In this document: positions 6,856 through 15,453 of the stretch, in pieces
Layout: the number at the start of each line of letters is the position of its first letter
How positions within the stretch are numbered: position 1 is the stretch's first letter
NCBI GenBank assembly: GCA_017695065.1
Contig: JADILZ010000021.1
Coordinates: 1-45,371 of the forward strand
DNA: 45,371 nt
Reading direction: 5' to 3'
Origin: Candidatus Cryptobacteroides excrementipullorum
Lineage (GTDB): Bacteria > Bacteroidota > Bacteroidia > Bacteroidales > UBA932
The notes under the pieces: generated by a model
What the model was told of the DNA's origin: nothing
Database searches by the model: none
What the model saw: only the letters and a program-made list of their open reading frames with translations
Program-made: the position numbers and the translations under genes

Positions 6856-8934
6856 ATGCGTATAATCTTCAAGATCGAATACCACACCAAATGGGGTGAA
6901 AACCTTTTCCTGCACTACGGGCAAGGGGAAAAGGCAGCGATGCAATACACCGGTGACGGGATATGGACCGCAGTGACAGAGACTGAGGACCTCTCTCCGT
7001 TCTGCGACTACCATTATGAAGTCGAGAAATACGGACGTTTCGAAAGAAGGGAATGGGGAGGCCACAGCCTTGGGGTTAAGGGGAAAGCACCCGTGGACAT
7101 GACCGGTGAGGCATTATCCGGAGAAGGTTGTCTGGAGATACGGGACAGATGGAAGATGATGCCCCGCTGCGCCGGGACAGCGGTTCCGGTATTCTCCCTG
7201 AGGTCATCCGGCAGCTTCGGAACCGGTGAATTCAACGACCTCAGGCTTCTCGCTGACTGGGCTGTGGCCAGCGGGCAGAAAGTCATACAGCTCCTCCCTG
7301 TAAACGACACCACCATGACAGGGACATGGGTGGATTCATACCCGTACAGCGCCAACTCCATCTATGCGCTTCACCCGCAGTTCATCCACCTCCCGGATGC
7401 AGGAGTCGAGGAAGACGAGGAATACAGGAGACTGAAAGATGAACTCAATTCCCTTCCGGCGGTCGATTACGAGAAGGTGAACGGGACAAAGGACCGGCTG
7501 CTGCGCAAGGCATTCGCACGGAAATGGAGAAGCACATGCATGACAAAGTCCTACAAGACCTTCTTCCAGGAAAACAGCCGGTGGCTCCTGCCATATTCTG
7601 CATTCAGGATACTCACCGGAAGGTACGGGACTGCCGATTTCCGGAAATGGGGGGAATACTCGGTCTATAGCCAGGACAGGGTCGAAGCTCTCCTGAAAGA
7701 TGAGAAACAGGAATGCAACTACTTCTGTTTCGTCCAGTACCACCTCCACATGCAGCTTTCATCCGCCAGGGACTATGCACACAGCCTTGGAGTGTACCTG
7801 AAAGGGGACCTTCCCATCGGAATCAGCCTGACAAGCGCCGACGCATGGACATCTCCGGAGCTGTTCCACCTTGACTCACAGGCAGGTGCACCGCCGGATG
7901 CATTCGCTGCAAAAGGACAGAACTGGGGACTGCCCACATACAACTGGGAAAAAATGGCAGAGGACGGGTACTCCTGGTGGAAATCCCGCATGAAGAACAT
8001 GGAGCAGTATTTCGACGCCTTCCGCATAGACCACATACTGGGCTTCTTCCGTATCTGGGAAATCCCGTGCGGAGCATCGAGCGGGCTGCTCGGGCATTTC
8101 AGCCCTGCACTGCCGTATTCCACCGGATACCTTAGGAGTATGGGATTCGACCTGCCGGATTCCGGGCCTGCAGTACCGGGGTCAGAGGATGTGCTCTTCG
8201 TAGCCGACCCCCACACCGGAGGTTTCTGGCATCCGAGGATAGCCGCACAGCAGACAGAGGCATACAGGAAACTGGAATGGCACATGAAAGAGAGCTACAA
8301 CCGGCTCTATGACGACTTCTTCTACCACAGGCACAACTCGTTCTGGAAAGATTCAGCCATGAAGAAACTGCCGGAGCTGCTGGCCTCCACCAGGATGCAG
8401 GCATGCGGAGAAGACCTGGGCATGATCCCGGACTGCGTCCCGGAGGTGATGAGGGAGCTGCACATCCTTTCACTGGAGATACAGAGGATGCCGAAGCTCC
8501 AGAACGAGGCCTTCGCCGATGTGCGGCACTACCCGTACATGTCCGTATGCTCGACATCTACGCACGACATGAACCCGCTGAGGGCATGGTGGGAAGAGGA
8601 CAGGGAGCTTACCGGGCGGTTCTATCGTGAAGTCCTCGGAGAAAACGGTGACGCCCCGCAGGAATGCGGGCCGCAAATATGCCGGAAGATAGTGAAGATG
8701 CACCTTGACTCCCCTTCCCTTCTGGCAATACTCCCTCTGCAGGACTGGCTTTCGACAGACGGTGGGCTGAGGGCTCCGGACCCTCATTCGGAACGTATCA
8801 ACGACCCTTCCGACAATCCGCACTACTGGAGATACAGGATGCACATAAGCCTGGAGGACCTGCTCGGGGCAGGGGATTTCAATGCATCCCTGCACAGGAT
8901 GGTCGAAGAATCGGGAAGGCAGGTCACGGAATAG
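6856..8934 (+). CDS. malQ: 4-alpha-glucanotransferase (GH77, MalQ type) with N-terminal starch-binding domain
   Basis: A 692-residue enzyme that transfers maltodextrin units between glucans (amylomaltase). Residues 1 to about 105 resemble a CBM20 starch-binding domain (FKIEYHTKWGENLFLHYG). The GH77 barrel starts near residue 118 (GTAVPVFSLRSSGSFGTGEF). Signature sequences are SYPYSANSIYALHPQF and PPDAFAAKGQNWGLPTYNW. The catalytic set is visible: nucleophile Asp392 in FRIDHILGF, acid/base Glu519 in CGEDLGM and Asp571 in STHDMNPLR. Many Bacteroidota MalQ proteins carry two CBM20 modules and are near 890 residues, so this one looks like a one-module version. No signal peptide: cytoplasmic. Confidence 0.92.
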   Translation: MRIIFKIEYHTKWGENLFLHYGQGEKAAMQYTGDGIWTAVTETEDLSPFCDYHYEVEKYGRFERREWGGHSLGVKGKAPVDMTGEALSGEGCLEIRDRWKMMPRCAGTAVPVFSLRSSGSFGTGEFNDLRLLADWAVASGQKVIQLLPVNDTTMTGTWVDSYPYSANSIYALHPQFIHLPDAGVEEDEEYRRLKDELNSLPAVDYEKVNGTKDRLLRKAFARKWRSTCMTKSYKTFFQENSRWLLPYSAFRILTGRYGTADFRKWGEYSVYSQDRVEALLKDEKQECNYFCFVQYHLHMQLSSARDYAHSLGVYLKGDLPIGISLTSADAWTSPELFHLDSQAGAPPDAFAAKGQNWGLPTYNWEKMAEDGYSWWKSRMKNMEQYFDAFRIDHILGFFRIWEIPCGASSGLLGHFSPALPYSTGYLRSMGFDLPDSGPAVPGSEDVLFVADPHTGGFWHPRIAAQQTEAYRKLEWHMKESYNRLYDDFFYHRHNSFWKDSAMKKLPELLASTRMQACGEDLGMIPDCVPEVMRELHILSLEIQRMPKLQNEAFADVRHYPYMSVCSTSTHDMNPLRAWWEEDRELTGRFYREVLGENGDAPQECGPQICRKIVKMHLDSPSLLAILPLQDWLSTDGGLRAPDPHSERINDPSDNPHYWRYRMHISLEDLLGAGDFNASLHRMVEESGRQVTE

Positions 8935-8954
8935 GCAAGAAGATACTATGCAGA

Positions 8955-10418
8955 CTACAGTCCCGGAACTCTGGAAAGAACATCCTTACGGTACCGCATG
9001 CTCAGATACACTGTCCTGACAACCAGATGGATGAAATAGGCCGCAAGCAATATGTGCAGGACAGCGTGCCCGCGCCATGACACTTCCGGGGAGAGACCGT
9101 GAGAAGAAGACCGGCCGGCATCCGCAAGCCAGTCCTGCACAGCCTGGACTCCGAGCAGGCCGGCTCCGGCAAGATATACGGCAAAGAACCCGGCCAGGGC
9201 CAGGACCATTGCATTGCGGATGGACACCGAGGCCGTCGCCCCGACATAGATTCCGTCCCATGTGAATGCGGCGCAGCCGGCAAGGGGCATCACCAGCAGC
9301 CACGGCATGTAGTCCATGCACATGGAGATTACATCGGGGTCTGAAGTCATCATACGCAGCACCGGAGTACCGGCCACGGCATACAGGAGCATGAACATCA
9401 CCGCGATGCCCATGCTCCATGCAAACACCATCCTGACAGTCTGTCTCAGGCCTGTCCCGTCCTTCTCCCCGATGAACCTTCCGCACAGCGCCTCGCCCGC
9501 ATATGCAAAGCCATCCGTGAAATAAGAGAACAGCATCATGATTTTCATCAGTATGGCACTGCCAGCAAGTACAAGGTCACCCTGGCGGGAGGAGAGCATG
9601 GTGAACCCGATGTATATCCCTATAATTCCAGCCGACCTGATGAAAAGATCTGCATTCATGCTGAAGAACCTGCGGGTCTCCCCTCCCTTGAATGAAGAGT
9701 ATACGGATGCGGGCCTGAACCCGCTGAAGACCCGCTTCCTGTACCTTGCCAGCATGATCAGGACAGCTGACAGCAGGCCGAAGTACTGCGCCACTACCGT
9801 ACCTGCCGCTATCCCGGCGAAGCCCATGCCGTCATAATGCAGCCGTCCAGCCGTGAATCCCAGAGCGAGGGCTATACTCACGATGGCATTCATCACATTG
9901 ACCACCAGGTCGGTAATCATCGGACTCACCCCATCCTGCATACCGATGAACCAGCCCTTGAAAGCCATCAGGCAGAGCGTCGCGGGAGCCGCCCATATAC
10001 GGATGGAAAAATATTCCACGGCCAGAGCCCTTACCTCAGGGGTGCAGTCAACCACCAGGAAGGCCGCCTCAAGGAAAAGCCGCTGGAGTCCCACAAGGAC
10101 CAGGGCGCATGCAAGGGCGATACCGGCCGCACGGATGAACACCCCGGCACATTCCTTCATGTCCCCTCGCCCGCATGCCTGGGCTGTCAGCCCTCCCGTC
10201 CCTATTCTCAGGAACCCGAAATTCCAGTAAAGCAGGTCAAAAAGCATGGAGCCTATGGCCACACCTCCGATGAGTGCAGCCGAAGAAGCGGTGCCTGACG
10301 AGGAAGCGTCGAGATGCCCGGCCACAGCTATGTCCACCATCCCGACCAGCGGGACAGTGATATTGGCGAGAATACTCGGTATGGCGAGGGAAAGTATTTT
10401 TCGGTTTATTGCAGTCAT
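8955..10418 (-). CDS. MATE family efflux protein (DinF-like)
   Basis: A 487-residue, 12-TM MATE protein of the DinF branch. It begins MTAINRKILSLAIPSILANI, followed by VPLVGMVDIAVAGHL and NFGFLRIGTGGLTAQACGRG, which are typical of the DinF group. The second half carries FSYFTDGFAYAGEALCGRFIG. It is an ion-coupled exporter of unknown substrate. An in-frame ATG at 10457 would overlap rsgA by 26 bp; the ATG at 10418 lies 13 bp after the rsgA stop and starts at the conserved N-terminus, so it is chosen. It is probably cotranscribed with rsgA. Its 3' end faces the glucanotransferase gene 20 bp away. Confidence 0.87.
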   Translation of the reverse strand: MTAINRKILSLAIPSILANITVPLVGMVDIAVAGHLDASSSGTASSAALIGGVAIGSMLFDLLYWNFGFLRIGTGGLTAQACGRGDMKECAGVFIRAAGIALACALVLVGLQRLFLEAAFLVVDCTPEVRALAVEYFSIRIWAAPATLCLMAFKGWFIGMQDGVSPMITDLVVNVMNAIVSIALALGFTAGRLHYDGMGFAGIAAGTVVAQYFGLLSAVLIMLARYRKRVFSGFRPASVYSSFKGGETRRFFSMNADLFIRSAGIIGIYIGFTMLSSRQGDLVLAGSAILMKIMMLFSYFTDGFAYAGEALCGRFIGEKDGTGLRQTVRMVFAWSMGIAVMFMLLYAVAGTPVLRMMTSDPDVISMCMDYMPWLLVMPLAGCAAFTWDGIYVGATASVSIRNAMVLALAGFFAVYLAGAGLLGVQAVQDWLADAGRSSSHGLSPEVSWRGHAVLHILLAAYFIHLVVRTVYLSMRYRKDVLSRVPGL

Positions 10419-10431
10419 ACGGGAAAAAGGA

Positions 10432-11385
10432 TCAGCGGTATTTCTGCTCTTCTTCAAGCATTCCTACATACGACGAATACCTCTCATAACTTATGGTCCC
10501 GGCCTCGACTGCAGCCTTCACGGCGCACCCGGGCTCATGAGTATGGGTGCACGGAGTGAAACGGCAATCCCCGGAGACCCTGAGCATCTCCGGGAAATAC
10601 AGGGCTATCTCATCCTTGTCCAGGTCCACCAGGCCGAACCCCCTTATGCCTGGGGTGTCGATTATATACCCACCGCTTGCCAGCCTGTACATCTCGTAGA
10701 ACGTGGTGGTATGCTTACCCTGGAGATGAGACATGGAAATCTCCCCCGTCCTTGGCCCGAGCGACGGGTCCAGTGCCTTTATAAGGGAGGACTTCCCCAC
10801 CCCGGAGACTCCTGAAAAGAGGCATACCCGTCCTTTGCATGCCTCCCTCAACCCGTCTATGCCCTCTCCCGAGACCGCCGACACATCAGTCACCGGATAT
10901 CCGGCCCCTTCATATATATTATGGAAAGCTTCCACCCTTTGGCTGTATTCCGGGCCATAGAGGTCAGACTTGTTCAGGACAACAGTGACCGGGACCCCGT
11001 ACACCTCGCATGTAACCAGAAGCCTGTCCAGGAACGGCAGCTTCACCTCCGGGAAATCAATAGTCACTATGATGAACGCCATATCGACATTGGCCGCTAT
11101 GATGTGCGACTGGCGCGAAAGGTTGGTCGAGCGGCGTATGATGTAATTCCTGCGGGGCAGCACCTCCGTGATGGCGGCAGGATTCTCCGGAGTGGCGCAG
11201 ACCGCCTCCCCTTCCGCGCCCTCGGGCATGGAAAACAGCACCCTGTCCCCCACAGCCACAGGATTTGTAGCGGTGCTGCCCTTCTGTCTTATCTTCCCCC
11301 GCAGCACCGCAGGGAACAGGTTCCACTCCGGCAGCACCGTCAGGAGATAATGGCTGCCTGTATGTTTCACGACTGTAGCTTCCAT
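10432..11385 (-). CDS. rsgA: Ribosome small-subunit biogenesis GTPase RsgA
   Basis: A 317-residue circularly permuted GTPase that helps late 30S maturation. An N-terminal OB domain (MEATVVKHTGSHYLL) is followed by the permuted G motifs: NKSDL (G4), VSAVSGEG (G5), the P-loop GVSGVGKSS (G1, about residue 190) and DTPGIRGFG (G3). The C-terminal zinc knuckle DCRFTPCTHTHEPGC is complete. A longer frame reaches 11463, but the start at 11385 matches the family N-terminus and lies downstream of a TATTTTTG -7 element (11409-11416). The MATE gene follows 13 bp downstream. Confidence 0.95.
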   Translation of the reverse strand: MEATVVKHTGSHYLLTVLPEWNLFPAVLRGKIRQKGSTATNPVAVGDRVLFSMPEGAEGEAVCATPENPAAITEVLPRRNYIIRRSTNLSRQSHIIAANVDMAFIIVTIDFPEVKLPFLDRLLVTCEVYGVPVTVVLNKSDLYGPEYSQRVEAFHNIYEGAGYPVTDVSAVSGEGIDGLREACKGRVCLFSGVSGVGKSSLIKALDPSLGPRTGEISMSHLQGKHTTTFYEMYRLASGGYIIDTPGIRGFGLVDLDKDEIALYFPEMLRVSGDCRFTPCTHTHEPGCAVKAAVEAGTISYERYSSYVGMLEEEQKYR

Positions 11386-11408
11386 GATGTTTTCCGGTTT
11401 TTCCGGCA

Positions 11409-11416
11409 CAAAAATA
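11409..11416 (-). promoter_or_regulatory. -7 promoter element of rsgA
   Basis: On the minus strand the sequence is TATTTTTG, a perfect -7 match 23 nt before the ATG at 11385. Together with the plus-strand element at 11459 it makes a compact divergent promoter pair in a 104-bp intergenic space. Confidence 0.6.
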
Positions 11417-11458
11417 CGAAACTGGTGATTTTTTTCAGCCACTTCAAGTGTTTTATTG

Positions 11459-11466
11459 TACATTTG
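11459..11466 (+). promoter_or_regulatory. -7 promoter element of the polyprenyl synthase gene
   Basis: TACATTTG is a perfect -7 match, 23 nt before the ATG at 11490. No strict -33 TTTG is seen; a T-run at 11430-11435 lies about 23 nt upstream. Confidence 0.6.
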
Positions 11467-11489
11467 CCTGAAAGTAAAAGGATACAGCT

Positions 11490-12506
11490 ATGATCAACGA
11501 GACTCAAATCGAGGAAACACTGAACGGACTGTTCAGCAACCTGGACTTCGCGGAAGAACCGGCAGGGCTTTACGACCCCCTGAGGTACATGATAGGAATC
11601 GGAGGGAAGCGTGTCAGACCGCGCCTGTGCCTGACGGTGTATTCCCTTTTCAAAGACAGTTTCCCGGAGGAGATACTCCAGCCTGCGGCGGCCCTGGAGG
11701 TATTCCACAGCTTCACCCTCATACATGACGACATAATGGACAATGCCGACATGCGCCGCAGCCAGCCTACCGTATGCCGGAAATGGAACGACAACACAGC
11801 CATACTTTCCGGGGACGTGATGTGCATCGACAGCTACCGGAGGATAGCGAAGGCGCCCGCCAAGGTCCTTCCACAGGTTCTGGAACTGTTCAACACGACT
11901 GCGGCACAGGTATGCGAGGGACAGCAGTACGACATGGACTACGAGAACATCAAGGAAATACCGATGGACGGGTACATGAAGATGATCGGGCTCAAGACCG
12001 CTGTCCTCCTGGCCTGTTCGGCCAAGCTCGGAGCCCTGATTGCAGGGGCGGACGAAAGGACATGCGACTATCTCTACAAGTTCGGATACAGTCTTGGCCT
12101 CGCATTCCAGATCACTGACGACTATCTCGACACCTTCGGGGACTCCAGCGTATTCGGGAAAAAGATCGGGGGCGACATCGTCAACAACAAGAAGAGCTGG
12201 CTTCTGACCAGGGCCCTGGAGAAAAGCGGGGAAATGGAGAAATCCGGAGTGATCCAGCAAGGGTCAGGGAAAAATGCCCTGCTGTCCGCGATGGAGATGA
12301 AAGCCGCAAACGAATCTGAGAAGAATGCAAAGATAGCCAGAGTCAAGGAAATATACACAGACCTGGGCATAGACGAGGATGCAAAGTACGAAATAATAAA
12401 GCAGCATGCCAATGCGATGGACTACGCCGGGATGATCGGACTCCCGCGCGTGAGATATGAGATACTGCACCGGTATGCGGAAAAACTCCTGGGACGGACC
12501 AGGTAA
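11490..12506 (+). CDS. Polyprenyl (farnesyl/geranylgeranyl) diphosphate synthase
   Basis: A 338-residue trans-prenyltransferase that condenses isopentenyl diphosphate onto allylic diphosphates. The substrate-binding GGKRVRPRL is near residue 38. The first aspartate-rich motif is DDIMD at residues 80-84, followed by MRRSQPTVCRKW, and the second is DDYLD at 210-214. A phenylalanine stands five residues before the first aspartate motif (FTLIHDD), as in short-chain (C15-C20) enzymes. The chain length is an inference. Cytoplasmic. The U32 gene follows 99 bp downstream on the same strand. Confidence 0.9.
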   Translation: MINETQIEETLNGLFSNLDFAEEPAGLYDPLRYMIGIGGKRVRPRLCLTVYSLFKDSFPEEILQPAAALEVFHSFTLIHDDIMDNADMRRSQPTVCRKWNDNTAILSGDVMCIDSYRRIAKAPAKVLPQVLELFNTTAAQVCEGQQYDMDYENIKEIPMDGYMKMIGLKTAVLLACSAKLGALIAGADERTCDYLYKFGYSLGLAFQITDDYLDTFGDSSVFGKKIGGDIVNNKKSWLLTRALEKSGEMEKSGVIQQGSGKNALLSAMEMKAANESEKNAKIARVKEIYTDLGIDEDAKYEIIKQHANAMDYAGMIGLPRVRYEILHRYAEKLLGRTR

Positions 12507-12605
12507 AAGGCCCGGCCGGGAAAGAGAATGCCGGACAGGCATTGCGCAGGTTCTGACATGCGTGATACGGTGCGCCACCGGATACAAGAAAGAAACATCT
12601 TACCA

Positions 12606-13877
12606 ATGCAAAAGAACGAAATAAACATCATGGCTCCGGCCGGGAACTTCGAATGTCTCCATGCGGCAATCCAGGGCGGGGCCGATTCAGTATATTTCGG
12701 GGTGGAGAAGCTGAACATGCGCTCCCACTCCGCCAACAACTTCAGGATTGAAGACCTCCCGGAAATTTGCGGCATCTGCCGCAGCCACGGTGTGCAGACA
12801 TACCTCACCCTCAACATCGTGCTGTACAACAGTGACCTGGAAGACATGCGCCGCACCCTGGACGCTGCAAGAGCGGCAGGTGTCACAGCCGTAATAGCAT
12901 CCGACATGGCGGCGATAATGTATGCAAGGCAGACGGGCATGGAGGTCCACATCTCCACCCAGCTCAGCATATCAAACTCAGAAGCACTCAGGTTCTATGC
13001 ACAATATGCCGACGTGATAGTGCTGGCCCGCGAGCTGGATCTCCATCAGGTGAAGGAGATAAAGGAGATTATAGACAGGGACAGGATCACAGGCCCCTCA
13101 GGGAGGCCTGTCGAGATAGAGATGTTCGCACACGGGGCACTGTGCATGGCCATCTCAGGAAAATGCTACCTGAGCCTGCACGAATACGGGGCTTCCGCAA
13201 ACAGGGGTTCATGCTACCAGATATGCAGGAGGGGATATGAAGTCCGGGACATGGAGACAGGAAACGAACTGGTGGTGGACAACAAATACATAATGTCTCC
13301 CAAGGACCTCTGTACCATAGAGTTCATGGACAAGATAATTGATTCAGGAGTGACCGTATTCAAGATAGAGGGACGCGCAAGGTCTGCAGAGTATGTGAAG
13401 AAGGTGTCGTCGTGCTACAGGAAGGCCGCAGATGCAGTATGCGAGGGGACGTACACCCCGGAACTCGCATCCGCCCTGAAGAAAGAGCTTGCCGAGGTGT
13501 TCAACCGCGGCTTCTGGGACGGATACTACCAGGGTGCAAGGCTAGGACAATGGAGCGAAGTTTACGGCAGCAAGGCCACCAGGAAGAAAATCTACAGCGG
13601 GAAGGTCACCAACTGGTTCGGGAAACTCGAAGTGGCGGAAGTGCTCATAGAATCAGCAAGCCTCCGGACCGGGGACAGGATACTCATCATAGGACCTTCC
13701 ACCGGTGTGGTCGAGACAGATGTGAAAGAGATAAGGGTGGACCTGGAAAAGACAACGCAGGCAGACAAGGGCACATACTGCTCGATACCTGTGGAAGCGG
13801 GCCTGCTCGAATCCTGCGGAGGGAAGCTCAGACGCTCGGACAAGGTATATATCTGGAAAGACACATCAGAAGAATAA
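12606..13877 (+). CDS. U32-family protein (TrhP/RlhA-like)
   Basis: A 423-residue protein that begins NEINIMAPAGNFECLHAAIQ, the usual U32 N-terminus with an APAG loop. It holds the family signature EMFAHGALCMAISGKCYLS with the cysteines of GSCYQICR, and FKIEGRARSAEYV. Relatives include TrhP (5-hydroxyuridine formation in tRNA) and RlhA (23S rRNA C2501 hydroxylation); true protease activity is doubtful. The frame is open upstream to 12528, but MQKNEINIMAPAG at 12606 fits the family start. The U32 signature is certain; the RNA target is not. Confidence 0.85.
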   Translation: MQKNEINIMAPAGNFECLHAAIQGGADSVYFGVEKLNMRSHSANNFRIEDLPEICGICRSHGVQTYLTLNIVLYNSDLEDMRRTLDAARAAGVTAVIASDMAAIMYARQTGMEVHISTQLSISNSEALRFYAQYADVIVLARELDLHQVKEIKEIIDRDRITGPSGRPVEIEMFAHGALCMAISGKCYLSLHEYGASANRGSCYQICRRGYEVRDMETGNELVVDNKYIMSPKDLCTIEFMDKIIDSGVTVFKIEGRARSAEYVKKVSSCYRKAADAVCEGTYTPELASALKKELAEVFNRGFWDGYYQGARLGQWSEVYGSKATRKKIYSGKVTNWFGKLEVAEVLIESASLRTGDRILIIGPSTGVVETDVKEIRVDLEKTTQADKGTYCSIPVEAGLLESCGGKLRRSDKVYIWKDTSEE

Positions 13878-13909
13878 GGCCGGCGTCCTGCCATAAGGGA
13901 TACCGGAGG

Positions 13910-15160
13910 TCAGCGTCTGTTGTTGAAACTGTATCCTATGCCGAGCATAAGATGGCTCGGGTCACGGAACCTTGAAAGCCTGTACCCCACATGCAGGAAT
14001 GCGTTGCGCGTGAAGCGGGCCTTCAGTATGAGCATCTGGTAGAACACATCTGTATCCTCGCCCCTGCATACGACATTACGTCCTATGCCGATATTTATGG
14101 AGAATATCGGCATCACTATCTCAGCCCTCAGGGACAGTCCCACCGAGAACTGCTCGCGGAACGGCGGTCTGTAGAACTTCATATCCTGACTGTCAACCGG
14201 GTAGCCGGCCAGATGGTCCTTTATATTGGCGCTCTCGTCATACTGGGCATCGACGGAAAGTCCGGCCTTCAGGAAACGGTTGAAACTGTACATGGGGTTG
14301 AAATCGATCCCGGCGACAGCAAAAGAGCCCGGAGCCACATATGGATTCCCGTCAGAAAGGTAGAAACCTTTTTTCCTCAGAGCTCCGTACAGGACAATGT
14401 CATAGCTGATATGCCTCCTGAAAGCAGGGGGTTCACCCCTGTCCGTTTCCGGCTTGCGCCCCGTGACGGCGTATGAAAGCCCGAGGCGGCCCTCAAGGAG
14501 ATTGACTCCGGCATTGGGATAGCTGGTGTTGCCGTTGGAATAATGAGTAAGGCTGGCCCCTGCCGTCAGGTCCCACCTTTTACCGAGGTTCCAGTCGAGG
14601 AAAATCCCTAGGCTCATGTATGCATTGACCCGGGAGCCCACCACCCTGTTGTACCGGTTGGAGGTCTCGTCATAAGGTTTCCAGCCGAATGAGGCCCCGA
14701 AATTCCATTCATAATTCAGGGCCACCCTGTCCGACAGGGAGGCGAGGCGGGAGTCCTGGAAAACGTAAAGTGCAACAGGCCGCCCGATTTCGCCCGTATT
14801 GGAGAACTTGTTGAACGATACGCCTACTCCCTGGCACACATGCGGATAGACTCTTCCGAGATATGAATCCGGACCGAAGCTGAACAGGTATTTCATATGC
14901 AGGGAGGACGATGACCTTATGGGGCGTCCCGCGGAATTCTCCCCTTTCAGGAATTCGTGCGTCTGGAAGACATATCCTGGGCGGACATCAAGCTCCACAC
15001 TGTGGTACAGTTTCCTCGCAGAAGTGTCCATGCGCTCACCGTGGACAACAGGATATCTGTCCGGCGCTCCGTATACAGGACCGGGGCTCCAGGCAAAGGC
15101 CGTCACGCACAAAAGCGCCGCCGCCGCTGTTCCGAATAGCCTGACTGAAAATCTTTCCAC
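13910..15160 (-). CDS. Outer-membrane PagL-like lipid A deacylase / acyloxyacyl hydrolase
   Basis: A 416-residue exported beta-barrel protein. It has a signal peptide (residues 1 to about 31, ending VYGA), many alternating amphipathic strands and a C-terminal aromatic strand (HLMLGIGYSFNNRR). LTHYSNGNTSYPNAGVN at about residue 204 matches the PagL His-x-Ser active-site loop (His206, Ser208). PagL-type enzymes remove the 3-O acyl chain of lipid A and so soften the endotoxin signal. It is about twice the length of classic PagL, as is usual for the Bacteroidota version. A TAAATTAG -7-like element lies at 15184-15191. Confidence 0.75.
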   Translation of the reverse strand: MERFSVRLFGTAAAALLCVTAFAWSPGPVYGAPDRYPVVHGERMDTSARKLYHSVELDVRPGYVFQTHEFLKGENSAGRPIRSSSSLHMKYLFSFGPDSYLGRVYPHVCQGVGVSFNKFSNTGEIGRPVALYVFQDSRLASLSDRVALNYEWNFGASFGWKPYDETSNRYNRVVGSRVNAYMSLGIFLDWNLGKRWDLTAGASLTHYSNGNTSYPNAGVNLLEGRLGLSYAVTGRKPETDRGEPPAFRRHISYDIVLYGALRKKGFYLSDGNPYVAPGSFAVAGIDFNPMYSFNRFLKAGLSVDAQYDESANIKDHLAGYPVDSQDMKFYRPPFREQFSVGLSLRAEIVMPIFSINIGIGRNVVCRGEDTDVFYQMLILKARFTRNAFLHVGYRLSRFRDPSHLMLGIGYSFNNRR

Positions 15161-15244
15161 CTCAACAATACTGAGACAGACCGCTAATTTAAGCCAGTTT
15201 TGTGAATTTTATCCAATAATATTGAACAACATCGGCCCGAGGAG

Positions 15245-15273
15245 TTGTTTTGTCGAAAAAATGACTATATTTG
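15245..15273 (+). promoter_or_regulatory. metK promoter (-33 TTG and -7 TATATTTG)
   Basis: TATATTTG at 15266-15273 is a perfect -7 element. TTG at 15245-15247 lies 18 nt upstream as the -33 box. Transcription should start about 15,280, immediately before the SAM-II aptamer. Confidence 0.75.
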
Positions 15274-15287
15274 CACCCGACCAAGAC

Positions 15288-15340
15288 ACGTGGAGAGATT
15301 TGGCTGCTTGCAACCACTTTAAAAAATGCTAAAATGTTGA
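15288..15340 (+). ncRNA. SAM-II riboswitch (metA motif) upstream of metK
   Basis: The order of conserved blocks matches the SAM-II pseudoknot. P1 5' strand GTGG (15290-15293), GATTTG in the major-groove loop, CTTGCA, P1 3' strand CCAC (15314-15317), then TTTAAAAAA and GCTAAA (15328-15333) that closes the pseudoknot. The well-known Agrobacterium metA example has the same blocks with near-identical bases. SAM-II binds S-adenosylmethionine and represses the gene it precedes. Here that gene is SAM synthase itself, so the loop is direct product feedback. Confidence 0.87.
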
Positions 15341-15353
15341 GTTGACATACCGT

Positions 15354-15426
15354 CCGGCCGAAAAGCCGGCATCAGATTCAATATTTATGTTTGTGCGAGC
15401 CGCAGCTGTCTCAAAAGCTGTCGGCT
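15354..15426 (+). promoter_or_regulatory. Leader hairpins between riboswitch and metK
   Basis: Two hairpins follow the aptamer. CCGGC (15354-15358) pairs with GCCGG (15365-15369). AGCCGCAGCT (15398-15407) pairs, with one bulge, with AGCTGTCGGCT (15416-15426) and is followed by a moderately T-rich ATTTTCATTTATT. The second could act as an attenuator or block ribosome entry; the metK ATG is 28 nt downstream. The T-tract is too interrupted to call a terminator. Confidence 0.45.
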
Positions 15427-15453
15427 ATTTTCATTTATTAAAGTACAGACATC

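Noticed and set aside
15225..15249. AACAAC...GTTGTT inverted repeat over the metK -33 box
   Set aside because: The arms are only 6 bp with a 13-bp spacer, too weak to separate from chance in AT-rich DNA.
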